Below, in pieces: positions 50,029 through 58,887 of a stretch of DNA of 64,000 nucleotides. A program made the translations under genes and the position numbers. Within the stretch, counting starts at the first letter, position 1. Every line of letters begins with the position of its first letter. This DNA is from Chersky-840 sp963810195 (lineage in GTDB: Bacteria; Actinomycetota; Acidimicrobiia; Acidimicrobiales; UBA8190), in the NCBI GenBank assembly GCA_963810195.1, contig CAWEMO010000003.1:266723-330722 (forward strand). Direction: 5' to 3'. Below the pieces are notes generated by a model, which had not been told where the DNA came from, searched no databases, and was given only the letters and a program-made list of their open reading frames with translations.

Positions 50029-50574
50029 GTCCGGCTCGGTTCTCCGTCCGGTCGATCGGGCTTCCGCACGGCGCGGCCTCGAAGGACGACCCTACCTCCG
50101 CGAATCACCCGTTGTGTTTCATGCTGACGCGCAAGCCTCGGATCGTCCACGAGCTCTCATCCGATCGTGGCCTGACAGGTCATCGGCTCGCCGGGTTCGT
50201 GGCCTCCAGGGGAACAGATCGGGGCCTTCCGCGGTTGTACTAGACGAGAAGGGATTCCGGAGACGGGGTCCCAGCGGCAGGGAGGTTTGCCTATGGTGAC
50301 CTGTTTGATCCACAGCGCCGCCGTGTGAGTAGCTACAGGGAGGCGTCCGGTGGTGGCACACCGGGATGTTCCTCAGCGGTGACAGGTGCGGTTGTCCGGG
50401 GATAAGGTGCCGGTCCGCACGAGGTCGCAGCGCCTAAGGCTTCACTGAGTGTCCGCCCCTCGATTTGGCGCTCACCTGGAGTCGCTGATTGCAGCCGAAT
50501 GATGGTTTCGCCCGTTTCGCCGAGAAGTGGCGGGGCGGGCGGACTCGCGTTCAGGGGGAGTGAGCGCAGCCGAG
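50029..50574. other. 546-nt intergenic region
   Basis: This is the upstream region of the ABC operon and the downstream flank of the RDD gene. No convincing reading frame or tRNA was found. ORFs here lack start sites and codon bias. The promoter of the ABC operon presumably lies at the right of 50028, but no -35/-10 pair stands out. Confidence 0.4.
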
Positions 50575-51276
50575 TTACCGGACCTTGACGACGGTCGTTC
50601 TCTGCGCGAGGTCGTGGTATCCCTGACGGTTGGGGTTCCACAGCGGCGACAGGCCGCACACCAACCCCCAGAGGTCGCCCACGAAGGCGAGGAATGGGCC
50701 GATGAACGGGATCCAGATCAGCACCAACCACGGGTAAAGGATCACCATCCGGATGCCGGCGCGCTTGGGATCTATGGGGCCGCCCGTCGCTGCATCACGG
50801 ACGGCGATTCCGAGAGCCATCTGACCCAGTGATTGTCCCCGCTCATTGCCTTCGAGCAAGGAGAAGTAGGCGATGCCGCCGATTCCGACGATCACCTCCA
50901 CGATCCACACCTTGAGCCCGAAGTGGGTGAAGCCGTTGCTAAACGAGTGGCGGACGACGATCCCGATGAGTACGGAATACACGACTCCGATGATGATCCC
51001 GTCGATCAGAACGGCGACCAGGCGCTGCCACCATTCGGCCAAGGGACGGCCCTGGCTGTCCACCGGCCCGGGGGCATAGCCGAACGGCGCCCCGGGCGGT
51101 CCCTGGCCGTAGGGAGGGGCGACACCGGAAGGCGGGACGTAAGCACCGTACGCGGGAGGTGGGCCGGGTGCCGGTGGGGCGGTGGGTGGGGGGGCTTCGC
51201 CGGGGTGCTGTTCGGGGGGATACCACTTCCCGTCGGACGCCAACCACCAGCCCGGTCCCTGCGATACGTCGCTCAT
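50575..51276 (-). CDS. RDD-family membrane protein with N-terminal WW-like (DUF2510-type) motif
   Basis: 233 residues. The N terminus, GWWLASDGKWYPPEQ, resembles the short Trp-rich DUF2510 motif of actinobacterial exported proteins, then a Pro/Gly/Tyr-rich linker and an RDD domain with conserved RLVAVLIDGIIIGVVYS, the second TM segment and GQSLGQMALGIAVRDAA. The protein is integral to the cytoplasmic membrane, of unknown function. Confidence 0.88.
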   Translation of the reverse strand: MSDVSQGPGWWLASDGKWYPPEQHPGEAPPPTAPPAPGPPPAYGAYVPPSGVAPPYGQGPPGAPFGYAPGPVDSQGRPLAEWWQRLVAVLIDGIIIGVVYSVLIGIVVRHSFSNGFTHFGLKVWIVEVIVGIGGIAYFSLLEGNERGQSLGQMALGIAVRDAATGGPIDPKRAGIRMVILYPWLVLIWIPFIGPFLAFVGDLWGLVCGLSPLWNPNRQGYHDLAQRTTVVKVR

Positions 51277-51362
51277 GGTGCCTCCGTCACGGAAGGTTCA
51301 CCACCATTGGTAGCACCCCTCCCCGTCTTCGGACGAGAATTCAGCAAAGACGTGCCACGAGG

Positions 51363-51695
51363 TCACTCGCCCTCGGGCACCGACATCTCCGCCAGCGGGG
51401 ACCACTCGGTGCCTGGCACGTCCGCGTAGATGATCTCCGGGGTCCTGGCCAACATCGGTGGTGTCTGCCGGATGGCCTCCTTGAAGTGCTCGGAGTTCAC
51501 GTGCTCAGCGCCGGCATCGGCATCGCGGAATCCTTCGAGCAGGACGAACCGATTCGGATCCTCCACACTCCGCGACCACTCGAACCACAGATTCCCGGGC
51601 TCATGACGCGTGGCCTGTGTGAACTCGCTGATGCCATCCAGCCACTGGTCGCCGTACTCGGGGCGCACATCGAACTTGACGACGATATGGATCAT
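51363..51695 (-). CDS. Antibiotic biosynthesis monooxygenase (ABM)-fold protein
   Basis: 110 residues with the ABM/YgiN dimeric alpha/beta barrel: MIHIVVKFDVRPEYGDQWLD, ATRHEPGNLWFEWSRSVEDP, FVLLEGFRDADAGAEHVNSE and HFKEAIRQ. The family includes quinol monooxygenases and heme-degrading enzymes. No cofactor motif. ATG at 51695. Confidence 0.9.
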   Translation of the reverse strand: MIHIVVKFDVRPEYGDQWLDGISEFTQATRHEPGNLWFEWSRSVEDPNRFVLLEGFRDADAGAEHVNSEHFKEAIRQTPPMLARTPEIIYADVPGTEWSPLAEMSVPEGE

Positions 51696-51786
51696 GAGAA
51701 GTCCTCAACGGGTCGGCGTGGTGCCACGGAGTCTCCGTGGCTCTTATGGCTGGCTGCCAGGCCGATCGTAGCGTTTCGTCCTCGCG

Positions 51787-52521
51787 TCAGCTCGAGGGCG
51801 AGGCGCCGAAACCCCCTGTGGGAAGCACGATCACCCGTGTGGCGGTCACCGTGTTGCCGCTACGGGATCCCTGCACTGCCACCCTCGCACCAGTCACGAC
51901 CACGCTCGACGAAGCACTCGTGGCACCACTTTGGTAGGTCGTCGACGACCGTTCGTCGACGGTGACGGTCTGTCCTGAGCGGTCCGTCACGGTGAAGCTG
52001 CCGTCGGACACACTGGCGACCGTACCCACGACGCCCAGGCTCCCTGCGGTCCCTCCGAAGAAACCCGGGCCGCCGAACGACCTGCCCGGAGTGGCACCAA
52101 AGCCTCCGGAGGGTGCAGAGATCCGGCCAGCGGGACTCCCGGACGCGACAGCCACCGACAACCCGGCGACGGTGAGGGCGAGCACCCCAGCCACGACCCA
52201 AGCCGTGGTGGCGCTTCCCAGGAACCGGGTCGCACGCCGACGTCGACGGCCGGGAAGCGACGAGGACGGCGCCGGCGACGTGGGGCTCTCAGGGCCGTAG
52301 CCCGGAGGCGGGCCGTAGCCCGGAGGCGGGCCGTAGCCCGGAGGCGGGCCGTAGCCCGGAGGCGGGCCGTAGCCCGGAGGCGGGCCGTAGCCCGGAGGCG
52401 GGCCGTACGGTTGGGAACGCGTCGTCGCCTCTGCGGGAGGGGCCGCATCCCATGGCGGTCGATTCTCTACTTGGTTCCCGACGTTCCTGCTTGCAGCCGT
52501 CAGGTCGGTCTCGTCGTCCAT
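51787..52521 (-). CDS. Membrane protein with GYGPPP repeats and DUF5666-like domain
   Basis: 244 residues: an acidic N terminus, six GYGPPP repeats, a basic stretch and TM helix (WVVAGVLALTVAGLSVAVAS), a Gly/Phe-rich spacer (APSGGFGATPGRSFGGPGFF), then a beta domain GVVGTVASVSDGSFTVTDRS, GQTVTVDERSSTTYQSGATS and VVVTGARVAVQGSRSGNTVT, matching DUF5666. This is the same modular plan as 20974-21654. Function unknown. ATG at 52521. Confidence 0.78.
   Translation of the reverse strand: MDDETDLTAASRNVGNQVENRPPWDAAPPAEATTRSQPYGPPPGYGPPPGYGPPPGYGPPPGYGPPPGYGPPPGYGPESPTSPAPSSSLPGRRRRRATRFLGSATTAWVVAGVLALTVAGLSVAVASGSPAGRISAPSGGFGATPGRSFGGPGFFGGTAGSLGVVGTVASVSDGSFTVTDRSGQTVTVDERSSTTYQSGATSASSSVVVTGARVAVQGSRSGNTVTATRVIVLPTGGFGASPSS
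52293..52400 (-). repeat. 18-bp coding tandem repeat, six perfect copies
   Basis: GGCCGTAGCCCGGAGGCG repeats without mismatch at 52293, 52311, 52329, 52347, 52365 and 52383, encoding the GYGPPP units of the membrane protein. Perfect identity suggests recent expansion. Confidence 0.95.
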
Positions 52522-52612
52522 GGCGCCAGAATGCCGCTCGACTCTGTGGACCAGCTGTTGAAACCTGTGAGGTAGCTGTCCCCCGCGAAGGGCGTGTCGT
52601 GGCGATCGACGA

Positions 52613-54076
52613 TCAGTTCGTGAACGGGCTCGAGTGGGGGCGGGCCGGTGGGGTCCGGAAGAAGGGTCGGACGACGGTCTCCATGATCTGTTCCACCGTC
52701 GCCTTGGAGCTCGGATCCTGCAAGAGGTCGTGGTCCTCCTCAGGGTCCTCGAGCAGATCGAAGAGCTGGCAGGGCACCATGGCGTCCTCGTCGACCACCA
52801 TCCGGAACTGCTCGGTCTCGAAGGAGGCGAAGCCCCAATTCTCGCTGACCGCCACCGATCGCGGCGCTGGGTCCTCGCCGCTCAGGTGGTCGAGCAAAGA
52901 TCTCCCGTCGCTGACCGGGAGGTCGGGGGCACCGGCGATCTCGCGCACGGTTGCCGGCACGTCGATGTGCTCGATGAGTGCATCGACGACACGAGGCGGA
53001 CACCCAGCAGGTGGCCGTACGATCAACGGGACACGCACGGCCGGCTGGTAGAGCACGCATTTGGACATCAAGCCGTGGTTACCACCCATCTCGCCGTGGT
53101 CGCTCGTATAGATGAGCCACGTGTCGTCAAGAAGATCCTTCTCCTCGAGCGCGGTGACGATGCGATCTACCGCATCGTCGATGATCGAGATGTCGGCACT
53201 GTAGGCACGTCGCATCCCACGAATGGCGTCGTCGTCCATGGTCTTCGTATCCGACAGCCACATGAACGAGCTGAGCAACGAGCCGTAGCGACCGGTCCCC
53301 TCGACGGTGGGCCGCCGAGTCGACCGCGGCATCGAGACGTCCACTTTGCCGTAACGGTCAACAGCCTCTCGCGGCGCGTCCCACGGGTCGTGGGGACCGG
53401 GAAAGCCGACGAACAAGAAGAAGGGCTCAGCGCGGTCGTATTGCTCGATCCAACGCACGGCTTCCAGGCCATGCCACGTGTCGATGTAATCATCGAGCGG
53501 TAGCGGCATCGGCGTCGAATCCCACATCGGCACCCGCTTCGTGGCATTGGCACCGCTTTCGTTCTCGCCCTGATAGCTGCGGTCGGCGATATGCCTCTTG
53601 TACGTCTTGAGCATGCCGCGGTCTTGGAGGTAGTCGGTGTAACGATTCGGTACCTCCCCCGCGAACTTGTCCCCAGTCTCGAGGACCTCGGAGAATCCAA
53701 GGCTCATCAGGCGGCCGGCCAGATCGTCGATGTGCTTCGCCTCCACGATCTCGTCGCGGTAAAGGTGAGCCTTGCCTACGAGGCCGGTGTGGTAGCCCGC
53801 AGCGCGCAATGCCCAGACATAGGTCGGAGAGTCAGCGGGGATCTCAGCCCAGTTCGTGTAGACACCGTGATCCCGGACGTAACGCTCGGTCATGAACGAT
53901 GCTCGCGCCGGCATGCACAATGGGCCTTGGCACGACACTCGAGAGAACCTCACGCCCTCGGCCGCGAGCCGGTCGAGGGCGGGCGTGAGTACCCCCGGAT
54001 CCCCTGCACAGCCCATCATGTCGCCGCGGTGCTGGTCGGACATGACAAGCACGATGTTCGGCGCTTTCGATGGCAA
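52613..54076 (-). CDS. Type I sulfatase (formylglycine-dependent), second copy
   Basis: 487 residues from TTG at 54076 (GGGAGGG upstream by 5 nt). It has NIVLVMSDQHRGDMMGCAGD (metal Asp), C-M-P-A-R at residues 54-58 for formylglycine, HTGLVGKAHLY, PFFLFVGFPGPHDPWDAPRE and LIYTSDHGEMGGNHGL. It is not a close copy of the sulfatase at 8404-9936. No signal peptide is evident. It diverges from the MFS-cNMP gene. Substrate unknown. Confidence 0.92.
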   Translation of the reverse strand: MPSKAPNIVLVMSDQHRGDMMGCAGDPGVLTPALDRLAAEGVRFSRVSCQGPLCMPARASFMTERYVRDHGVYTNWAEIPADSPTYVWALRAAGYHTGLVGKAHLYRDEIVEAKHIDDLAGRLMSLGFSEVLETGDKFAGEVPNRYTDYLQDRGMLKTYKRHIADRSYQGENESGANATKRVPMWDSTPMPLPLDDYIDTWHGLEAVRWIEQYDRAEPFFLFVGFPGPHDPWDAPREAVDRYGKVDVSMPRSTRRPTVEGTGRYGSLLSSFMWLSDTKTMDDDAIRGMRRAYSADISIIDDAVDRIVTALEEKDLLDDTWLIYTSDHGEMGGNHGLMSKCVLYQPAVRVPLIVRPPAGCPPRVVDALIEHIDVPATVREIAGAPDLPVSDGRSLLDHLSGEDPAPRSVAVSENWGFASFETEQFRMVVDEDAMVPCQLFDLLEDPEEDHDLLQDPSSKATVEQIMETVVRPFFRTPPARPHSSPFTN

Positions 54077-54410
54077 GGTCGCCCTCCCACACTCGCTGAG
54101 CCCGCACCGACCGGTGGCGTAACCCGATGGTGCACGACAGATTATCCCGGGGAGGACGGCCGGTCCCGAGAACCCGAGGTCGATGGCGGCTCCCTCGCCC
54201 CTCCCCTGTCCTTGGGTCGTCCAGGCGGAGAGGGTTCGGGGCCGGGTCACCTGGAGTTGGTTCTCCGACTCTTGGACGCCTGTCCGGGCGGCTCACCGGG
54301 CGGCGATCGCTGCCAGTTGCAAGACTGCCCGCTATGAGCCCTCTTCCCCTGCGGAACCCGGACCGGCGCAGCCCCGCTCCCCCGCCTCGATCCTGAACCT
54401 GGAGTTCTCG
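54077..54410. other. 334-nt divergent intergenic region
   Basis: This lies between the sulfatase and the MFS-cNMP gene. Reading frames cover it, but none shows codon bias or a ribosome site. No clear promoter was recognised beyond general AT enrichment. Confidence 0.3.
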
Positions 54411-56162
54411 ATGTTCCTGCGGGCTCGCACGGTCCTCTCGGTCTTCCGCTCGGCATTCGGGAACCCGGTACTTCGCAGGGTCGGCTTGGCTTACGCATTG
54501 TTCGGCGCGGCTGAGTTCGGAATTTGGATCGCCCTGTTGGTGTTCGCCTACGGGCATGGCGGGCCGACGGGGAGCATGCTGATGGTGCTGATCCAGCTCA
54601 TCCCTTGCATCGTCCTCGGCCCGTTCCTCGGCGCACTCGCCGATCGCAGGCGTCCCAGCCGCGTGCTGTGCGTGGGCTACGGGTTTCAGGCGGTGTCCAT
54701 GGCGGGAGTGGCCCTCGCCATCGGACTCGGTGTCCCGGCGGTCGTGGTGTTCGTACTGGCGCCGCTCACGTCTCTCAGTCTTACGATGACGCGACCGGCG
54801 CAGGCCGCCCTCTTGCCGGCAATCGTCGGTACCCCCGATGAGCTGACCGCCGCCAACGTGATGAGCGGTTGGACAGACGGGGCCGCGGCCTTGGCCGGCC
54901 CTGCGGTGGTCGGAATCCTGCTCGCCTGGCACGGACCCGGCCTGGCCGTGAGCGCAATGGCGGCCATGACCGTCCTGTCCACGATTCTCGTGGCCGGCGT
55001 GACCGGGCCGGCGGCTGCGGTTCCCTCCGAGGGCGCCCTTGATGACGCGGGCGACGGCGGGACGGAAAACCGCTCCTTTGTCGATTCGATCTCGGATGCA
55101 CGACGGGCTCTCGCATCCATGAGGTCTGGCGCTCGCTCCAATCTGGTGGTGACGATGCGCAACCCGCAGATCAGGGTGCTTCTGATCCTGCACACCTTCT
55201 ACTTTGTGCTCATCGGCGCCCTCGACCTGTTTTGCGTCGTTCTCGCCGTGAACCTCCTGCACATGGGGCCGGGCGGCCCGGGATTCCTGAACGCGGCAAT
55301 CGGTGGCGGCGCTCTGCTCGCTGGGTTCGTCACTGCTTTCCTCGTGGGTCGACCCCATCTCATCAAGACCCTTACCATCGCCCTTTCGGTCGCGGTGGTG
55401 GCCCTGGCGAGCATCGACGCGGTCCACAGCGTGCCACTCGCCATTCTCCTTATCGGCACCGTAGGCCTCGCTGGCACGGTCTTCGACATCACCGGCAGGA
55501 CTCTGCTGCAGCGGTCGGCCCCTTCTGACGCGATCGCCGGATCGTTCTCGATACTCGAAGCGCTCATGGACTTCGGCCTTGCGTTGGGTGTCGTCCTCGT
55601 ACGTGTGGCGATCGCCATTGGAGGCCTGAGGGCGGCGCTCTTCACGCCTGCCGTCGTCGCCCTTCTTCTCATCGCCGGCTTGTGGCGTCCTCTGAAGCGG
55701 ATCGATGTTTCAGCGACTGTGCCCCAGGTGGAGATCCAGCTGTTGCGTTCGATACCGATCTTCGCCGCTCTGCCGGCACCCTCGCTCGAGGGAATCGCGC
55801 GAGAGCTCCAGCCGGTGGCGGTGTCATCGGGAACGGTCGTGATCAACGAGGGTGAGCGCGGTGACTGCTACTACGCCGTCGCGCAAGGCGAACTGGCTAT
55901 CTCGCGTCAAGGCCGGGTCGTGCAGACGGTCTCACGAGGCGATGGCTTCGGCGAGATAGCCCTGATCCGTGACGTCCCTCGACAGGCTTCGGTAACCGCT
56001 GTCACGGACGCCTCGCTCTACTCGCTTCACAAGGAGCTCTTCGTCCAGACCGTGACCGGACACACCATCGCGGCATCGACGGCTGGGACTATCATCGCCA
56101 GGCATCTCGGGGACGAGGACGGGATCCGATCCGACAGCGGTGACTCAGAGGTCAGAGGGTGA
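54411..56162 (+). CDS. MFS transporter fused to a C-terminal cyclic nucleotide-binding domain
   Basis: 583 residues from ATG at 54411, with GGAG near 54401. Residues 1-415 form a 12-TM MFS domain (LGPFLGALADRRRPSRVLCV carries the loop 2-3 signature; AQAALLPAIVGTPDELTAAN). Residues about 440-560 are a cNMP fold: LLRSIPIFAALPAPSLEGIA, GTVVINEGERGDCYYAVAQG, and the phosphate-binding cassette GDGFGEIALIRDVPRQASV with the Glu and Arg of cAMP binding. Transport may thus be gated by a cyclic nucleotide. Confidence 0.9.
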   Translation: MFLRARTVLSVFRSAFGNPVLRRVGLAYALFGAAEFGIWIALLVFAYGHGGPTGSMLMVLIQLIPCIVLGPFLGALADRRRPSRVLCVGYGFQAVSMAGVALAIGLGVPAVVVFVLAPLTSLSLTMTRPAQAALLPAIVGTPDELTAANVMSGWTDGAAALAGPAVVGILLAWHGPGLAVSAMAAMTVLSTILVAGVTGPAAAVPSEGALDDAGDGGTENRSFVDSISDARRALASMRSGARSNLVVTMRNPQIRVLLILHTFYFVLIGALDLFCVVLAVNLLHMGPGGPGFLNAAIGGGALLAGFVTAFLVGRPHLIKTLTIALSVAVVALASIDAVHSVPLAILLIGTVGLAGTVFDITGRTLLQRSAPSDAIAGSFSILEALMDFGLALGVVLVRVAIAIGGLRAALFTPAVVALLLIAGLWRPLKRIDVSATVPQVEIQLLRSIPIFAALPAPSLEGIARELQPVAVSSGTVVINEGERGDCYYAVAQGELAISRQGRVVQTVSRGDGFGEIALIRDVPRQASVTAVTDASLYSLHKELFVQTVTGHTIAASTAGTIIARHLGDEDGIRSDSGDSEVRG

Positions 56163-56447
56163 CCGAATTGGGATCCGGGTGGTCATACGTCCCAACAGGT
56201 AACGACGCATGCGGGCCGATCGCTCGTGGTGCGCGCACGGCGAAGCATGACCGGGTAGAACTCTCTCTGTTGCGCCCGAGCTTGCCTGGGTGAGGGCCCG
56301 CCCCGACACGGGCCAAGCCGGTATGCCACCGACACACGGCGCGATCTTCCGGTAGTGAGAGGGAACGATCACACGGTGAGCACCGATTTCCGACACGCAC
56401 AGTGATTTCCGTCAAGGTCCTCGGGCCGTGCGTCGATCCCGTTATTC
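56163..56447. other. 285-nt intergenic region
   Basis: No gene with start and codon bias was found between the MFS-cNMP stop and the LRV-like start. Several short reading frames on the minus strand lack ribosome sites. Confidence 0.3.
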
Positions 56448-56717
56448 ATGACGGCAACCTTTCGACTGGTCGAAGTGGGTGGAGGAACCACCCTTGTCGA
56501 CGATGGGACGGGGCTCGCCCTCGCTCTACGGGAGGCGGATGACCCCGACACGTCACCGTGGCGCTTGGCTGCACTGGCCAACCACGTTGAGGCCGACGTG
56601 CGCATGGCTGTCGCTGTGCACCCTTCTGCCCCGGCTCTGACCATCTTGCGACTTCGACGTGACCTCGATCCCCGCGTCCGAGTGGTCTTGTCGGGATGTC
56701 GCGAGGCACACCGATGA
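56448..56717 (+). CDS. Small protein with leucine-rich-variant (LRV)-like repeats
   Basis: 89 residues. The C-terminal two thirds, WRLAALANHVEADVRMAVAV, HPSAPALTILRLRRDLDPRV and RVVLSGC, follow the LRV pattern (xxVRxxVAxHPxxPxxxLxxLxxDxDPxVR). LRV proteins can bind iron-sulfur clusters through an N-terminal Cys motif, which is missing here. The stop overlaps the ferredoxin start (ATGA), so the two are co-translated, suggesting a joint role with an Fe-S protein. Confidence 0.7.
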   Translation: MTATFRLVEVGGGTTLVDDGTGLALALREADDPDTSPWRLAALANHVEADVRMAVAVHPSAPALTILRLRRDLDPRVRVVLSGCREAHR

Positions 56718-56950
56718 AAGTCTGGATCGACCAGGATCTCTGCACCGGCGACGGTCTGTGTCAGGAGATCGCACCGGCGGTCTTCACGCTACTCGACGAC
56801 GGCCTCGCCTATGTGAAGGAGAGCGACGACATTCGGAGCGACCCGGGCGGCGCGGCAGGCATGGCTCTCGTGCCCGAGGAGTTGGAAGTATCCGTCACCG
56901 AGGCTGCCGAGGAATGCCCTGGAGAGTGCATCTTCATCGAGCAGACTTGA
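56714..56950 (+). CDS. [3Fe-4S]-type ferredoxin
   Basis: 78 residues: VWIDQDLCTGDGLCQEIAP, with Cys-x5-Cys, and the last ligand in ECPGECIFIE. This is the single-cluster bacterial ferredoxin that donates electrons to cytochrome P450s and related oxygenases. No P450 gene is in the window. ATG overlaps the LRV-protein stop. Confidence 0.9.
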   Translation: MKVWIDQDLCTGDGLCQEIAPAVFTLLDDGLAYVKESDDIRSDPGGAAGMALVPEELEVSVTEAAEECPGECIFIEQT

Positions 56951-57281
56951 GCCCTGCTCGATCTATACGAGCCTCGTGCTCATCTTCGGGTTGGTGCAGA
57001 TCGCCGCATTTTTGCCGGTCCGTCGACGCCCTGATGGGCGGGTGGACGTGTTTGCACGGCTTGAGCTGGCGTTCCGAGACACCCGCAAGAGGCAATGGAG
57101 TTGGGCGCTTTGGACGCTCGGGTTCCAATGCTGGTGCGGAGTTGATGGTTGAGAGTCCAGGCGTGACGCGAAACAGCCCCGGCACTAAGTACCGAGGCCA
57201 TTGCCGCGAGCTGAACGCGGGAGACGTACGCCAATGCGATTGCATCCTCTCTGGCCACCTCGAAAAGTGTCGTGGGAGGCG
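56951..57281. other. 331-nt intergenic region
   Basis: Convergent gap between the ferredoxin and the membrane protein at 57282. A few short frames have no starts or bias. Nothing recognisable was seen, and no terminator hairpin stands out. Confidence 0.3.
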
Positions 57282-57988
57282 TCAGACAGTTACGAGGTTC
57301 GTTTCCTGATTGTCGATGGCAGGCAGAGCTGACTCGTCTGTCTTCCAGATCCGCACGCCGAGCAACGTCATCGCTACCGCGAATGGCGCCATGAGCAAGA
57401 CGACCTTGGGAAGGCCGACGGACGCCGTCTGTTCAGCCAGCTCAAAGCCCACCGCGAAGAGGACAGCTAGCCAACGTGGCACGCGACGACTCCGCCAGAG
57501 AGCGACTCCCATGATGATCGGCGCGAGGAACTCGCTAAATGCGTAGACGTCGGTGAACGCCCGACCCGGTCCGGAACTGAAGTCCGTGATCAGGAACCGG
57601 GCAGCCGCCCCACGCGTCACGTGTGCCGTCGCTGCAGCAGCGAGGTTGATGCCGACGAAGACGTTGACGATGACACCACAGAGAGCACCGATTTCCCCGA
57701 TCAGGGCCGCAACGGTGGCAGCCGTCGCACCGCGCTTGCGGACCAGCATGGCGATCGCCGCATACGAGACGGCGACAGCCCCAAGCGCTAGTTCGCTTAG
57801 CGAGCCCGAGACATAGAGCTGTGTCGAGTGATGCGCTGCGATCGGCAGCACCTTGATTGCAATCGCCGTAGTCGTGACGATTTGGTCGGTACCCTTAGGA
57901 TCAACACTCCGGCGCCGATGTAGAGGGCGGCGGTGACGGGAAGGGCGAGGGCCAACATGCGCTGGCGTGTTTGGACGGCGTTTGTCAT
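57282..57988 (-). CDS. DUF4386-like multi-pass membrane protein, split by a frameshift
   Basis: The 5' frame from ATG at 57988 (MTNAVQTRQRMLALALPVTA, ALYIGAGVLILRV) gives TM1. The rest lies in another frame from about 57900: DPKGTDQIVTTTAIAIKVLP, SELALGAVAVSYAAIAMLV, IGALCGVIVNVFVGINLAAA, FLAPIIMGVALWRSRR and VVLLMAPFAVAMTLLGVRIW. The join is ...LILRV/DPKGT.... Together they make a normal seven-TM protein of about 235 residues, like its neighbours. A one-base loss near 57897-57905 breaks the ORF. Confidence 0.75.
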
Positions 57989-58005
57989 TGAATTCTCCAG
58001 TCTCG

Positions 58006-58015
58006 GGTGATGTGA
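58006..58015. promoter_or_regulatory. GGTGATGTGA motif upstream of the frameshifted membrane gene
   Basis: GGTGATGTGA at 58006-58015 is identical to 58815-58824 in the operator of the next gene. It lies 18-27 nt upstream of ATG 57988, close to the ribosome site CTGGAG, so it could block as well as activate. Confidence 0.4.
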
Positions 58016-58047
58016 ATGCGAGAATGAAGTCGGATGCGAATCCGGGC

Positions 58048-58731
58048 TTACTGGGCCGCCGCATACTCCAAGCGGCTGATCGAGGGAGCAACCTCGGGGG
58101 CGGTATTGCGCTGGTCACGCCACAGGGAGATACCGAGGCCGATCAGGGCGATACCTGTGGGGACAGCCATCGGCCGGTTGAACGATTGTGGCAGTACCTT
58201 GAGCGCCACGGTCGCCACAGTGCCCAATGCAAGAAGCGCAGCGGCCCACCGGGCCACGATGCGGGCTCGGAACAGTGCGATGCCGAAGAGGAGACCGCCG
58301 ACCAGGTACGCGAGGCCAGAGATGTCGAAGAGGGTCTGCATTCCGCCGATGCTGTGGGCAGGCGTGCCACCGAAGGCAGCGACAACCACGTTGTTCACGT
58401 AGCCGGGCGACGAGTGCGCCAGTCCGGGGAGGACGAACGCGGCGATGACCTCGGTGCTGAGCATGAGGAGGTACCCGGCGCCGAACACCAGGTAGCCGAC
58501 CAGACCCAGCACACGTGTCTGGCGGACCTGACGCAGGTACATGCCGGTGATGCCGGCCAGCGCCAGCGCCGACATGACCACCTTGGCGATGCTGCGCACC
58601 AACCAGTCGTGGGTGGTGACCGAGGCGACGTTCATGGGCGGGTGCTGGATCTGGACGGCGATGAAGATCAGCCCGGCCACCGCGGCGCAGATGCCGGCGG
58701 CCCGGGTGAGGCGGGTGGTCGTGATGGTCAT
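58048..58731 (-). CDS. DUF4386-like seven-TM membrane protein
   Basis: 227 residues from ATG 58731 (GGAG upstream). TM segments: AAGICAAVAGLIFIAVQIQH, VVMSALALAGITGMYLRQV, VLGLVGYLVFGAGYLLML, TEVIAAFVLPGLAH, DISGLAYLVGGLLFGIALFR and WAAALLALGTVATVALKVLP, with a final GIALIGLGISLW. The family is known only as a membrane domain. The upstream region holds a perfect 17-bp palindrome and GTGGTGA boxes shared with the LAL promoter. Confidence 0.82.
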   Translation of the reverse strand: MTITTTRLTRAAGICAAVAGLIFIAVQIQHPPMNVASVTTHDWLVRSIAKVVMSALALAGITGMYLRQVRQTRVLGLVGYLVFGAGYLLMLSTEVIAAFVLPGLAHSSPGYVNNVVVAAFGGTPAHSIGGMQTLFDISGLAYLVGGLLFGIALFRARIVARWAAALLALGTVATVALKVLPQSFNRPMAVPTGIALIGLGISLWRDQRNTAPEVAPSISRLEYAAAQ

Positions 58732-58792
58732 GACTGGGCTCCTTCGTCCTGAGCGGGGAATGTTCCGGCGCTGTTGTGGACGGTAGGAAGAG

Positions 58793-58837
58793 ATGTGGTG
58801 ACGCGACATCACCAGGTGATGTGACCGAGGTGGTGAT
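58793..58837 (-). promoter_or_regulatory. Palindromic operator and activator-type promoter of the membrane gene
   Basis: ACATCACC-A-GGTGATGT (58806-58822) is a perfect palindrome, flanked by GTGGTGA at 58795-58801 and 58830-58836. On the minus strand TCACCACAT (58801-58793), a 7-nt spacer and TACCGT (58785-58780) form a promoter with a TAnnnT -10 and no -35; its distance to ATG 58731 is 61 nt. The same arrangement occurs at 61849-61870. Confidence 0.65.
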
Positions 58838-58887
58838 TTCGCATCGGACCTGGTCAGGGGGTACTTCAGGCCCGCGTCAGTACTGCT

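Noticed and set aside
50029..50574. A tRNA or small RNA gene in this gap
   Set aside because: No cloverleaf could be drawn and there are no conserved T-loop or D-loop signals.
52613..54076. Duplicate of the sulfatase at 8404-9936
   Set aside because: Both share the sulfatase signature, but the rest of the sequence differs too much for a recent duplication.
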